Part shown: in pieces, positions 33,002-41,042 of the stretch
Layout of the letters: every line of letters starts with the position of its first letter
Numbering within the stretch: the stretch's first letter is position 1
Assembly: GCF_042693015.1 (NCBI RefSeq)
Contig: NZ_CP170544.1
Coordinates: 4,278,001 to 4,342,000 of the forward strand
Length of the DNA: 64,000 nucleotides
Source: Sphingomonas_E sp042693015
GTDB lineage: Bacteria > Pseudomonadota > Alphaproteobacteria > Sphingomonadales > Sphingomonadaceae
Direction: 5' to 3'
Notes under the pieces: model-generated
The model's database searches: none
Seen by the model: the letters and a program-made list of their open reading frames with translations, nothing else
Told to the model about the DNA's origin: nothing
Translations under genes and position numbers: made by a program

Positions 33002-33340
33002 ATGAAACTCGTCATAGCCATCATCAAGCCGTTCAAGCTCGACGAGGTGCGTGAAGCCCTCTCGGGTCTGGGCGTGCAGGGCATGACCGTTACCGAGGTC
33101 AAGGGCTTCGGGCGGCAGAAGGGGCAGACCGAAATCTATCGGGGGGCCGAATACAGCACGAACATGGTGCCGAAGATCAAGATCGAGGTCGTCGCCGGCG
33201 ATGATCTCGCGGGCCGCGTGGTGGAGGCGATCCAGCAGGCCGCCAACACCGGCGCGATCGGCGACGGCAAGATCTTCGTCCTCGATGTCGGGCAAGCCGT
33301 GCGTATCCGCACCGGCGAAACCGACGATACCGCTCTCTGA
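33002..33340 (+). CDS. glnK: Nitrogen regulatory PII protein GlnK
   Basis: 112 residues from ATG at 33002, with GGGAGGCGG upstream; an in-frame extension to 32894 overlaps the promoter and is rejected. PII trimer that senses 2-oxoglutarate and ATP/ADP and gates the ammonium channel AmtB. The N-terminus is KLVIAIIKPFKLDEV. The T-loop carries the uridylylated Tyr in YRGAEYSTN near 46-54, and GDGKIFV with VRIRTGE marks the C-terminal signatures. The GlnK name (as opposed to GlnB) rests on the adjacency to amtB, 16 bp downstream. Confidence 0.94.
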   Translation: MKLVIAIIKPFKLDEVREALSGLGVQGMTVTEVKGFGRQKGQTEIYRGAEYSTNMVPKIKIEVVAGDDLAGRVVEAIQQAANTGAIGDGKIFVLDVGQAVRIRTGETDDTAL

Positions 33341-33356
33341 TCGAAAAGGGGGACAC

Positions 33357-34772
33357 ATGAAGCTTTCAACCAAGATGACGGGAGCGGCGATAGGACTGAT
33401 GTCCACGTTCGCCGCACTGCCCGCCTGGGCCCAGGAAGGCCCGATCAAGGCGCCGACCGCCGAACAGATGGCCACCATGGTCAACAAGGGCGATACCACC
33501 TGGATGCTCGTTTCGGCGGCACTGGTGCTGATGATGTCGATCCCGGCGCTGGCGCTCTTCTACGGCGGTCTCGTCCGCACCAAGAACATGCTGTCCGTCC
33601 TCATGCAGGTGCTGACGATCGTCGCGGTCGCGTCGCTCGTCTGGGTCTGCTGGGGTTATTCGATCGCGTTCACCGGCGGCTCGCCTTATTTCGGCGGCCT
33701 TTCCAAGGCGTTCCTCGCCGGCGTCAGCGCGTCTACCTACGCCGCCACCTTCTCGAACAACGTCTACATCCCGGAATATGCCTTCGTCGTGTTCCAGATG
33801 ACCTTCGCCTGCATCACGCCGGCGCTGATCGTCGGTGCTTTTGCCGAACGCGTGAAGTTCACGCCGCTGATCATCTTTGTGGTTCTGTGGCTGACCATCG
33901 TCTATTTCCCGATGGCGCACATGGTCTGGTACTGGGCGGGCCCGGACTTCCTGTCCGATAACACCTCGGACGCCGGCTTCCTCTATGGTCTCGGCGCGCT
34001 CGATTTCGCCGGCGGCACCGTCGTCCACATCAATGCGGGCATCGCCGGCCTCGTCGGCTGCCTCATCATCGGCAAGCGCCTGGGTTACAAGGCCGAACCG
34101 ATGCCGCCGCACTCGCTCACCATGACGATGATCGGCGCGTCGCTGCTCTGGATCGGCTGGTTCGGCTTCAACGCGGGTTCGAACCTCGAAGCCAATGGCC
34201 TCGCCGCGCTCGCCTTTATCAACACCTTCGTCGCCACCGCTGCCGCGGCCGTGGGCTGGGCGGTGATCGAGCAGATCAAGCATGGCAAGCCGTCGCTCCT
34301 GGGCGGCGTCTCGGGTGCCGTCGCCGGTCTCGTCGCGATCACGCCTGCCGCCGGTTTCGCGGCGCCGATGACCTCGATCCTGCTCGGCTTCGTCGCGGCC
34401 GCCGGTTGCTTCTTCTTCGTCACGACGGTGAAGAACAAGCTCGGCTATGACGACACGCTCGACGTGTTCGGCATCCACTGCATCGGGGGCATCATCGGCG
34501 CCATCGGCACCGGCATCGTCGCCGATCCGGCGCTCGGTGGTCAGGGCTGGGTCGACTACACCGTCTTCCCGGCGGTGGCTGGCGCCTATGACATGGGCGG
34601 CCAGGTGCTCACTCAGATCAAGGGTGTGGTGCTCACGCTGGTCCTCTCGGGTGGCGTCTCGGCGATCCTGTTCTTCGTCCTCGACAAGACGATCGGCCTG
34701 CGCCCGTCGAAGGAAGTCGAGACCGAGGGCCTCGATCTCAACGAGCATGGCGAACGCGCCTACAACTACTGA
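33357..34772 (+). CDS. amtB: Ammonium transporter AmtB
   Basis: 471 residues from ATG at 33357, GGGGG ribosome site nearby. An N-terminal signal-like segment (MTGAAIGLMSTFAALPAWAQ) is followed by eleven transmembrane helices: PALALFYGGLVRTKNML, TFACITPALIVGAFAERVKF, FAGGTVVHINAGIAGLVG (twin-His pore), SLLWIGWFGFNAGSN, and FGIHCIGGIIGAIGTGI with the second pore His. The protein conducts ammonia from the periplasm and is blocked by GlnK. It is the second gene of the sigma-54 operon and is followed by two hairpins. Confidence 0.96.
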   Translation: MKLSTKMTGAAIGLMSTFAALPAWAQEGPIKAPTAEQMATMVNKGDTTWMLVSAALVLMMSIPALALFYGGLVRTKNMLSVLMQVLTIVAVASLVWVCWGYSIAFTGGSPYFGGLSKAFLAGVSASTYAATFSNNVYIPEYAFVVFQMTFACITPALIVGAFAERVKFTPLIIFVVLWLTIVYFPMAHMVWYWAGPDFLSDNTSDAGFLYGLGALDFAGGTVVHINAGIAGLVGCLIIGKRLGYKAEPMPPHSLTMTMIGASLLWIGWFGFNAGSNLEANGLAALAFINTFVATAAAAVGWAVIEQIKHGKPSLLGGVSGAVAGLVAITPAAGFAAPMTSILLGFVAAAGCFFFVTTVKNKLGYDDTLDVFGIHCIGGIIGAIGTGIVADPALGGQGWVDYTVFPAVAGAYDMGGQVLTQIKGVVLTLVLSGGVSAILFFVLDKTIGLRPSKEVETEGLDLNEHGERAYNY

Positions 34773-34779
34773 CGAAATT

Positions 34780-34808
34780 GGGGCGCGGGATCATTCCCCC
34801 CGCGCCCC
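34780..34808 (+). terminator. First hairpin after amtB
   Basis: GGGGCGCGGG at 34780-34789 pairs with CCCGCGCCCC at 34799-34808, nine-base loop, seven bases after the amtB stop. No T-run follows; probably stabilises the 3' end or assists the next hairpin. Confidence 0.65.
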
Positions 34809-34834
34809 TGCCAAGGTTCCTCCTGCGAACGACT

Positions 34835-34864
34835 GGGCCGGTGGTTTTCCGCCGGCCCTTTTTT
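34835..34864 (+). terminator. Intrinsic terminator of glnK-amtB
   Basis: Stem GGGCCGGTGG (34835-34844) with CCGCCGGCCC (34849-34858), loop TTTT, one T-G pair, followed at once by six T residues. It is a canonical rho-independent terminator and ends four bases before the stop of the convergent gene. Confidence 0.92.
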
Positions 34865-34867
34865 ATG

Positions 34868-35278
34868 TCACGCCAGGAAACCGCGGATCGGGCTGATGTC
34901 ATAACCTGCGGCGGCAGCCTTGGCGGCCAGCGTATCACCGGCATCGCCCTCGGCGCCGCGCGCCAGCGCCCAGACGAAGGTCGATCGCGTGCCAGACCGG
35001 CAGAAAGCGAGCACCGGCCCGGTCGCGTCAGCCAGCGCGGCGCGCATCGCCTCGACCTGTGGCTGCGAGAAGCCGGCATGGGTGATCGGGATGGCGCGAT
35101 AGGCAAGCCCCGCCGCCTCCGCCGCCGCCTGCATCTCCGCGCTCGAAGGCTGGCCCGGCTGCTCGTCATCGGGGCGGTTGTTGACGATCATCGCGAAACC
35201 CAGCTTCGCGGCCTCCGCCACGTCCGCGGGGCTGATCTGCCCGGCCACCGAAATGCTGTCGTCGATCTTGCGGAACAT
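34868..35278 (-). CDS. DUF442/TIGR01244-type phosphatase (beta-lactamase-hydrolase-like)
   Basis: 136 residues. The dual-specificity phosphatase-like fold of the TIGR01244/DUF442 group: FRKIDDSISVAGQISPADV at the N-terminus, NNRPDDEQPGQPS near 33-45, and the P-loop LAFCRSGTRST with Cys at about 93 and Arg six residues on (CX5R). Homologues act on persulfide or are fused to ETHE1-type enzymes in sulfide metabolism. The substrate here is unknown. Located between amtB (convergent) and recQ (same strand, 31 bp upstream). Confidence 0.82.
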   Translation of the reverse strand: MFRKIDDSISVAGQISPADVAEAAKLGFAMIVNNRPDDEQPGQPSSAEMQAAAEAAGLAYRAIPITHAGFSQPQVEAMRAALADATGPVLAFCRSGTRSTFVWALARGAEGDAGDTLAAKAAAAGYDISPIRGFLA

Positions 35279-35309
35279 AGCGCTCTCCCGAATTGGTCGG
35301 CTCCGGGCT

Positions 35310-37076
35310 TTAGGCGTGCGCCCGGATCACGTCCAGAAAGGCGTCGCCATAGTCGTCGAGCTTGCGGGCGCCGACGCCCGTCACCTGGCCCAGCCCGTGC
35401 CGGGTGGTGGGCTTGAGTCCCGCCATTTCGCGCAGCGTGGCATCATGGAAGATCACATAAGGCGGCACACCCAGTTCCTTGGCGATCTCGCGCCGGCGGG
35501 CGCGGAGCGCGTCGAACAGCGGATCATGCGGCCATTCCTCTGCCGATCCGCGCCGCTGGCGCCGTTCGCGCTTGGGCGGCAGGATGACATCGAGCTTGTC
35601 TTCGCCCTTCAGGATCGGCTTGGCGGCGGGCCCGAACGAAAGGCCGCCATATTCATCCGCGCGCAGCGCATCGCGCGCCATCAGCGCGCGCGCGACCGGC
35701 TTCACAAGCTGCAATTCCTCCGCGTCGGCGATGCCGAACACGGACAGTCGGTCATGGCCGGCGATCCGCACTTTCTCATTGTCGCGGCCGGCCAGCACGT
35801 CGGTCAGGTGGCCCAGGCCATAACGCATCTCGGTCCGGAACGCGGCCGACAGCAGCTTCTGCGCCACCGTCGTCGCATCCACCGAAGCCGGTGGATTGAG
35901 GCAATTGTCGCAATTGCCGCACGCGGCAGGCGGTTCCTCGCCAAAGTGGCGCAACAGCACCGCACGGCGGCAACCCGCGGTCTCGACCAGCCCGGCCAGC
36001 GCGTTCATGCGCTGCCGCTCGCCCGGCCGGCGGCTTTCCTCAACCTCGGTCTCGATCCGCCGGCGGGCGCGGGCAAAATCCTCCGCCCCCCAGAACAGAT
36101 GCGCCGTCGCCGGATCGCCATCGCGGCCGGCGCGACCGGTTTCCTGATAATAAGCCTCGATCGATTTCGGCAGGCCCGCATGGGCGACGAAGCGCACGTC
36201 GGGCTTGTCGATCCCCATGCCGAACGCGATCGTCGCCACCATCACCATGTCTTCGGACGCGACGAACGCGCGCTGGTTGGCGGCGCGTACCGAGGCGTCG
36301 AGCCCGGCATGATAAGCCCGCGTCGGCCGCCCGGCCTTGGCAAGCGAAGCCGCCAGCCGCTCGGTCCCCTCGCGGCTCGTCGCATAGATGATGCCCGGCC
36401 CTTCGATCTCGCCGACAAGCGCCGCCAATTGGCTCGGCAGGCCATCGCGCGGAGAAATTGCGTAGCGGATATTGGGCCGGTCGAACCCGGCGAGGATCAG
36501 CCCGTCCTCCGGGATACCAAGCTGGGCGAGGATGTCGGCCCGCGTATGCCGGTCGGCCGTCGCGGTCAGCGCGAGGCGCGGCGTATCGGGATAGGCGTCG
36601 AGCAGCGGCCGCAGCAGGCGGTAATCGGGGCGGAAATCATGCCCCCATTCAGACACGCAATGCGCCTCGTCGATCGCGATCAGCGCCAGTGGCGGCGCGC
36701 GGTCGATCATCCGCCGGAAGCCCTCGGTCGATGCCCGCTCGGGCGCGACATAAAGCAGGTCGAGCGTCCCATCGCGAAAACGGGCGATCGTCTCGTCGCG
36801 ATTGTCGTCGGCGGAGGTGAGCGCCGCGGCGCGGATGCCGGCCGCTTCGGCCGATCGTACCTGATCGTGCATCAAGGCGATCAGAGGCGAGATGACGAGG
36901 CCCGTACCCGGCCGGCACAGCGCAGGAATCTGGTAGGTCAGCGACTTGCCGGCGCCCGTCGGCATCACCGCCAGGCTGTGCTCGCCCGCCATCACCCGGT
37001 CGATCACCTCGGCCTGGCGCCCCCGGAAAGCGGAATAGCCGAAGGTGGCGTGCAATATGTCGAGCGGGGAGGGCAT
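35310..37076 (-). CDS. recQ: ATP-dependent DNA helicase RecQ
   Basis: 588 residues. 3'-5' helicase of recombination and repair: Walker A MPTGAGKSLTYQIPAL near 38-53, DEAHCVSEWGHDFRPDY at about 137-153, the helicase C domain with GMGIDKPDVRFV and QETGRAGRDG, the zinc site (CRRAVLLRHFGE and CGNCDNC near 371-400), winged-helix domain, and a C-terminal HRDC domain (about 515-588) with PPYVIFHDATL and GVGARKL. Full length. Start at ATG 37076. The 122 bp upstream region faces the divergent YhhQ-type gene. Confidence 0.95.
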   Translation of the reverse strand: MPSPLDILHATFGYSAFRGRQAEVIDRVMAGEHSLAVMPTGAGKSLTYQIPALCRPGTGLVISPLIALMHDQVRSAEAAGIRAAALTSADDNRDETIARFRDGTLDLLYVAPERASTEGFRRMIDRAPPLALIAIDEAHCVSEWGHDFRPDYRLLRPLLDAYPDTPRLALTATADRHTRADILAQLGIPEDGLILAGFDRPNIRYAISPRDGLPSQLAALVGEIEGPGIIYATSREGTERLAASLAKAGRPTRAYHAGLDASVRAANQRAFVASEDMVMVATIAFGMGIDKPDVRFVAHAGLPKSIEAYYQETGRAGRDGDPATAHLFWGAEDFARARRRIETEVEESRRPGERQRMNALAGLVETAGCRRAVLLRHFGEEPPAACGNCDNCLNPPASVDATTVAQKLLSAAFRTEMRYGLGHLTDVLAGRDNEKVRIAGHDRLSVFGIADAEELQLVKPVARALMARDALRADEYGGLSFGPAAKPILKGEDKLDVILPPKRERRQRRGSAEEWPHDPLFDALRARRREIAKELGVPPYVIFHDATLREMAGLKPTTRHGLGQVTGVGARKLDDYGDAFLDVIRAHA

Positions 37077-37198
37077 TGCCCGGCCTTAGCGGATCGCGAA
37101 GGGCTGACGGAAGCATGATTTCTGTGCCTGGTCGGCTGATCGATCGCTGATGGCGCCCTTGCTTCCGCCTGTCGTCAAAAGCGGTTAGCAGAGACGGG

Positions 37199-37840
37199 AT
37201 GACCGATCCCGCCGTGCCCGCCATCTCCCGTTCGCTGTTTCTCTATGCGGTGCTTTACGGGGGCATGACCTGCATCGCCGGGGTGCTGGGCAACAAGCAG
37301 ATCGACTTGGGGCCGCTGGCGGTGGAGTCCGGGATCTTCGCCTTCCTCCAGCTCGTCGTCCTGTCGAGCGCGGTGGCGGAACTGCATGGCCGGGCGACTG
37401 CGAACCGGCTGGTGCTGTTCGGCTTCGTGCCGCTGATCATGTCGATGGCGCTGATCCTGCTGGTGCTGGCCTTGCCCGCCGCTGACGAAATGGACCCGGC
37501 GCGGCTGGGCGCCTTCCACCTCGTGCTTGGCCAGAGCCCACGGCTGATGGCGGGCGGGCTCATCGCTTATGGCATCTCGCAGATGCTGAACGTCACCATC
37601 TTCAGCGCGCTTCGCCGCGGCGAAGGCCGGCTGTTGTGGCTGCGCGCCAGCGTCGCCAGCGTCACATCGCAGGTGATCGACACCGTCATCTTCATCACCA
37701 TCGCTTTCTATGGCGTCTTCCCGATCGGCACGCTGATGGCCGGCCACATGCTCGCCAAGGTGCTGCTGTCCGTCACTCTGGTGCCGCCGCTGATCTATCT
37801 GCTGGTCGGGCTCGGCCGAAGGCTGGACGCGAAGGCGTAA
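37199..37840 (+). CDS. YhhQ-type queuosine precursor transporter
   Basis: 213 residues, six hydrophobic helices. N-terminal ISRSLFLYAVLYGGMTCIAGVLGNKQI, then a helix with SGIFAFLQLVVLSSAVAELHG, GLIAYGISQMLNVTIFSALR and RASVASVTSQVIDTVIFITIAFYG, the last with the polar Gln/Asp pattern typical of the VUT/YhhQ family. Members import preQ0 or preQ1 for tRNA queuosine. No other queuosine gene is nearby. It is followed by argB on the same strand after 59 bp. Confidence 0.85.
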   Translation: MTDPAVPAISRSLFLYAVLYGGMTCIAGVLGNKQIDLGPLAVESGIFAFLQLVVLSSAVAELHGRATANRLVLFGFVPLIMSMALILLVLALPAADEMDPARLGAFHLVLGQSPRLMAGGLIAYGISQMLNVTIFSALRRGEGRLLWLRASVASVTSQVIDTVIFITIAFYGVFPIGTLMAGHMLAKVLLSVTLVPPLIYLLVGLGRRLDAKA

Positions 37841-37899
37841 CGATGCGGTGACAGTCAATGCGTGACGCAGGGGCCAAGCCTCGCTATGGGCCCGCCATC

Positions 37900-38802
37900 A
37901 TGACCGACCACGCCATCGACCCCGCTCTTCTCCTCAAGGCCGAAACGCTTGTCGAGGCGCTGCCTTATATGCAGCGTTATGCTGGCGAGACCTTCGTCGT
38001 GAAATATGGCGGCCACGCCATGGGCGATCCCGAAGCCGCACGCGATTTCGCCGAGGATGTCGTGCTGATGAAGGCGGTCGGCATCAACCCGATCGTCGTC
38101 CATGGCGGCGGCCCACAGATCGGCGCGATGCTGAAGACGCTGAACGTCGAGACCAGCTTCATCGACGGCCTGCGCGTCACCGATGCCGAGACCGCGCGGG
38201 TGGCGGAAATGGTCCTCTCCGGATCGATCAACAAGGAGATCGTGTCGTGGATCGGCCGCGCCGGCGGCCGTGCGGTCGGCATTTCGGGCAAGGATGGCCG
38301 GCTGGTCACCGCCGAGAAGGTCCACCGCACCCAGCGCGACCCCGACAGCAATATCGAGCGCGTCGTCGACCTCGGCTTCGTCGGCGAGCCTTCGGACGTC
38401 GACACGCGCCTGCTCGACACGATTTCCAAAGCGGGGATGATCCCGGTTGTCGCGCCGATCGGCGTGGGCGCGGACGGCGAGACCTATAATATCAACGCGG
38501 ACACCATGGCGGGCGCCATCGCCATCGCCACGGGTGCGGCACGCCTGTTCCTGCTGACCGACGTGCCGGGCGTGCTCGACAAGCAGAAGCAGCTCATGTC
38601 CGACCTCACCCCCGCCCAGATCGGCGCGCTGCGCCACGACGGCACGATTTCGGGCGGGATGATCCCGAAGCTCGAAACTTGCGTCCATGCGGTCGAGGGC
38701 GGGGTCGACGCGGCCGTCATCCTCGACGGCCGGGTGCCGCATGCGATGCTGCTGGAAATCTTCACCAGGCGCGGCGCCGGCACGCTCGTCCGGGCGGGCT
38801 GA
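37900..38802 (+). CDS. argB: Acetylglutamate kinase
   Basis: 300 residues from ATG at 37900; an ATG at 37858 adds 14 residues without a ribosome site. Phosphorylates N-acetylglutamate, the second step of arginine synthesis and usually the feedback point. Amino acid kinase fold: FVVKYGGHAMG near 28-38, VHGGGPQIG at about 66-74, the acetylglutamate region with DGLRVTDAET, then NINADTMAGAIA and LLTDVPGVLD near 195-228. The gene is separate from argH. Convergent with the small RNA candidate at 38816. Confidence 0.94.
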   Translation: MTDHAIDPALLLKAETLVEALPYMQRYAGETFVVKYGGHAMGDPEAARDFAEDVVLMKAVGINPIVVHGGGPQIGAMLKTLNVETSFIDGLRVTDAETARVAEMVLSGSINKEIVSWIGRAGGRAVGISGKDGRLVTAEKVHRTQRDPDSNIERVVDLGFVGEPSDVDTRLLDTISKAGMIPVVAPIGVGADGETYNINADTMAGAIAIATGAARLFLLTDVPGVLDKQKQLMSDLTPAQIGALRHDGTISGGMIPKLETCVHAVEGGVDAAVILDGRVPHAMLLEIFTRRGAGTLVRAG

Positions 38803-38815
38803 AATCCGCCAGAAA

Positions 38816-38980
38816 TGAAAAAGGACCGCCGGGCGTACCCGGCGATCCCCTGACATGGTCAGCGGCCGGAGTGCCGGCCCGGGAGACCCCCGTGAGCGCT
38901 ATTTCAGCGCCCCATCTCCCGAACGGACAGAACCGACCCCTCTGCTGAACCATGAGACATCGGATCACCTCCTTTCGCTA
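38816..38980 (-). ncRNA. Candidate structured small RNA with internal short ORF
   Basis: The gap 38803-39116 contains no long gene. On the minus strand, in order: an ideal Shine-Dalgarno (38975-38962), an 18-codon ORF, then four hairpins. They are CGGGAGA/TCTCCCG enclosing GCGCT/AGCGC (38880-38921), GGCCGG/CCGGCC (38864-38879), CTGAC/GTCAG (38850-38862), and a stem with one mismatch around CGCCGGG/CCCGGCG (38823-38848) followed by TTTTT. The last is a canonical terminator and works only on the minus strand. Two GANTC sites (39005-39009, 39015-39019) lie upstream. No Rfam family is recognised. The 5' end is a guess; promoter elements are not clear. Confidence 0.6.
38904..38960 (-). CDS. 18-codon ORF with perfect extended Shine-Dalgarno
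   Basis: ATG at 38960 is preceded after one base by AAAGGAGGTGATCC, a 14-base perfect complement of the 16S rRNA 3' end. The peptide is MSHGSAEGSVLSVREMGR, with the stop inside the loop of the first hairpin. No amino-acid run suggests a classic attenuator leader. It may be a leader peptide, a dual-function RNA or simply a strong ribosome-binding decoy. Nothing similar is recognised. Confidence 0.55.
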   Translation of the reverse strand: MSHGSAEGSVLSVREMGR

Positions 38981-39116
38981 TGTGGAATGAGCAATACGGA
39001 GAGTGAATCATCCCGATTCGCGTAGCAAGCCCCCCGCGAAAATAATATCTGGTGCAATGCGGCAAAGCGTTGCCTCATGACCATGAAACGCGCGGAAATG
39101 CGACGAATCGAGCGGC

Positions 39117-39632
39117 CTATTTCCGGCAATCCTCGACGACGCGGGTGAGCTCCGCCCAGGCCGGCAAGGTGAGCGGCGGCAGGCCCGCGACATCAAGGCG
39201 GATACGGCCGCGGCTATAGGCGATCCAGTCGGCCAATCCATCCGACGCCGCCAGCCGTGCGTTGATGCCGTCGGTGGCCGCAGCGGCCGCCAATTGCCGC
39301 TTGCCATAGCTCGTCGTCACCATGATCGCGGCGGCCGGCACGGTGGCGCCATGGCGCGCGACGGTGAGCGACCGCGCCGCCCGATCGCAGGCGAGGCTTG
39401 CGAGCGGCGCCTGGCCCGATGTGCCGAAGCGCGCGATTCCATTCCCATAGGTCCAGGTGCCGGGCGTGAGCGGCGCATCCTCCCACGCGACCGGGGGTGC
39501 CACGGCCGGTGGAGGAGCGGGGGCCGGTGGCGGCGGCGGGGGTGGTGGCGGAGCGGGCGCCACGCATCCGGCGAGCGCGGCCAGTGCGGCAGCGGTCAGT
39601 GCCGCGCGGATCAGGTGCGAAGGTCCAGCCAT
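39117..39632 (-). CDS. Proline-rich lipoprotein of unknown function
   Basis: 171 residues from ATG at 39632; upstream in-frame Met codons are possible. The signal ends in the lipobox LAGC near residue 23, followed by a long Pro/Ala linker (about 26-45) that would span the periplasm or cell-wall region. A globular part follows with TYGNGIARFG, ASLACDRAARSLTVAR and a C-terminal WIAYSRGRIRLDVAGLPPLTLPAW. No family is identified. It is divergent from the MFS transporter gene by about 104 bp. Confidence 0.7.
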   Translation of the reverse strand: MAGPSHLIRAALTAAALAALAGCVAPAPPPPPPPPPAPAPPPAVAPPVAWEDAPLTPGTWTYGNGIARFGTSGQAPLASLACDRAARSLTVARHGATVPAAAIMVTTSYGKRQLAAAAATDGINARLAASDGLADWIAYSRGRIRLDVAGLPPLTLPAWAELTRVVEDCRK

Positions 39633-39736
39633 ATGAGCGACATGCGCGATCCTGGCTTCCGTGAAAAGCCCCGATGTCGGATTGCCCGCAAAGCCGAACG
39701 CCGCCATACCGGCAGCGAACAGGCGAGGGAGCAGGC

Positions 39737-41014
39737 ATGGCGGGGGCGGCGAAGCGGCTCAGATCGATCATCGGCGGATCGGCGGGCAATTTCGTCGAAT
39801 GGTATGACTGGTTCGCTTATGCCTCGCTCAGCATCTATTTCGCGCCGGCTTTCTTCCCCGAAGGCAATGAAACCATCCAGTTGATGAACACCGCCGCGAT
39901 CTTCGCGGTCGGCTTCATCATGCGGCCGATCGGCGCGTGGGTGATGGGCATCTATGGCGATCGCCATGGCCGCAAGGCCGGCCTTGCGCTGTCAGTGGGG
40001 CTGATGTGCGCCGGATCGCTGCTGATCGCGATCGCGCCGACCTATGCCAGCGCGGGCTGGGCAGCGCCGGCACTGCTGGTCTTCGCGCGAATGCTCCAGG
40101 GGCTGAGCGTCGGCGGCGAGTTCGGCGCGAGTTCGACCTATCTGAGCGAGATGGCGAGCAAGGGCCATCGCGGCTTCTGGTCGAGCTTTCATTATGTGAC
40201 TTTGATCGGCGGACAGCTCGCCGCGCTGGGCGTGCTGATCGTCCTGCAGATACTGCTGAGCGAGACCGCGCTCGAAGCCTGGGGCTGGCGTATCCCCTTC
40301 GCGATCGGCGCGGCGCTGGCGGCCGGCGTCTATCTGTTCCGCCGGGGGCTTTCGGAAACCGCGCAGTTCGCGAATATCGATCGCAGCGCGACCCCGCCCT
40401 CGTCGGCGCGGCACCTGTGGGCGGGGCACCGTCGGGCGACGCTGATGATCGTCGCGATGACGATCGGGGGCACGCTCGCTTTCTATGCCTACACGACCTA
40501 TCTTCAGAAATTCCTGGTCAATACCAGTGGTTTCACCCGGCCGCAGGCGACCGCGATCACGGCGGCCGCGCTGGCCGTCTTCATGGTGCAGCAGCCCTTG
40601 TGGGGCTGGCTGTCGGACCAGATCGGCCGCAAGCCGCAGATGATCTTCTTCGGGGTGACGGGGATGCTGGCGACGGTGCCGGTGTTCAACGCGCTCGCCG
40701 CGACCAGCGATGCCGTCACCGCCTTCGCGCTAGCGGTGATCCCGATGACCCTGATGTCGGCCTATACCGCCGTCGGCCCGATCACGAAGGCGGAGCTCTA
40801 CCCCGCGCATATCCGCACGCTGGGCGTCGCGCTGCCTTATGCGATCGCCAACACCGTCTTTGGCGGCACCGCCGAATATGTCGCCCTGTGGCTGAAGAAT
40901 GCGGGGATGGAGACGGCCTTCTACTGGTATGTGAGCGCGGGCATCGCGGTCGCGCTCGCTGCCTTCATCGCATTGCCCGATACCAAGCGGATCAGCCAGA
41001 TCAGCGAGGAATGA
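39737..41014 (+). CDS. MFS transporter of the metabolite:H+ symporter (KgtP-like) family
   Basis: 425 residues from ATG at 39737, with GGGAGCAGGC upstream; an in-frame extension to 39674 lacks one. Twelve hydrophobic helices. GGSAGNFVEWYDWFAYASLS near 13-32 is diagnostic of the MHS family (KgtP, ProP, ShiA), with GDRHGRKAGL in the 2-3 loop and SDQIGRKPQM in the 8-9 loop. The family imports dicarboxylates, citrate, shikimate or osmoprotectants with protons. The substrate cannot be told from context. Downstream is an outer-membrane-type gene, 28 bp away on the same strand. Confidence 0.87.
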   Translation: MAGAAKRLRSIIGGSAGNFVEWYDWFAYASLSIYFAPAFFPEGNETIQLMNTAAIFAVGFIMRPIGAWVMGIYGDRHGRKAGLALSVGLMCAGSLLIAIAPTYASAGWAAPALLVFARMLQGLSVGGEFGASSTYLSEMASKGHRGFWSSFHYVTLIGGQLAALGVLIVLQILLSETALEAWGWRIPFAIGAALAAGVYLFRRGLSETAQFANIDRSATPPSSARHLWAGHRRATLMIVAMTIGGTLAFYAYTTYLQKFLVNTSGFTRPQATAITAAALAVFMVQQPLWGWLSDQIGRKPQMIFFGVTGMLATVPVFNALAATSDAVTAFALAVIPMTLMSAYTAVGPITKAELYPAHIRTLGVALPYAIANTVFGGTAEYVALWLKNAGMETAFYWYVSAGIAVALAAFIALPDTKRISQISEE

Positions 41015-41042
41015 TCCCCGCCGCGGATCGGGGAAAGCCCCG

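Noticed and set aside
38940..38980. Possible rRNA gene end, from the 16S-like GGATCACCTCCTTT
   Set aside because: Only 14 bases match and none of the conserved helix before the 16S tail is present. It reads as a strong ribosome-binding site on the other strand.
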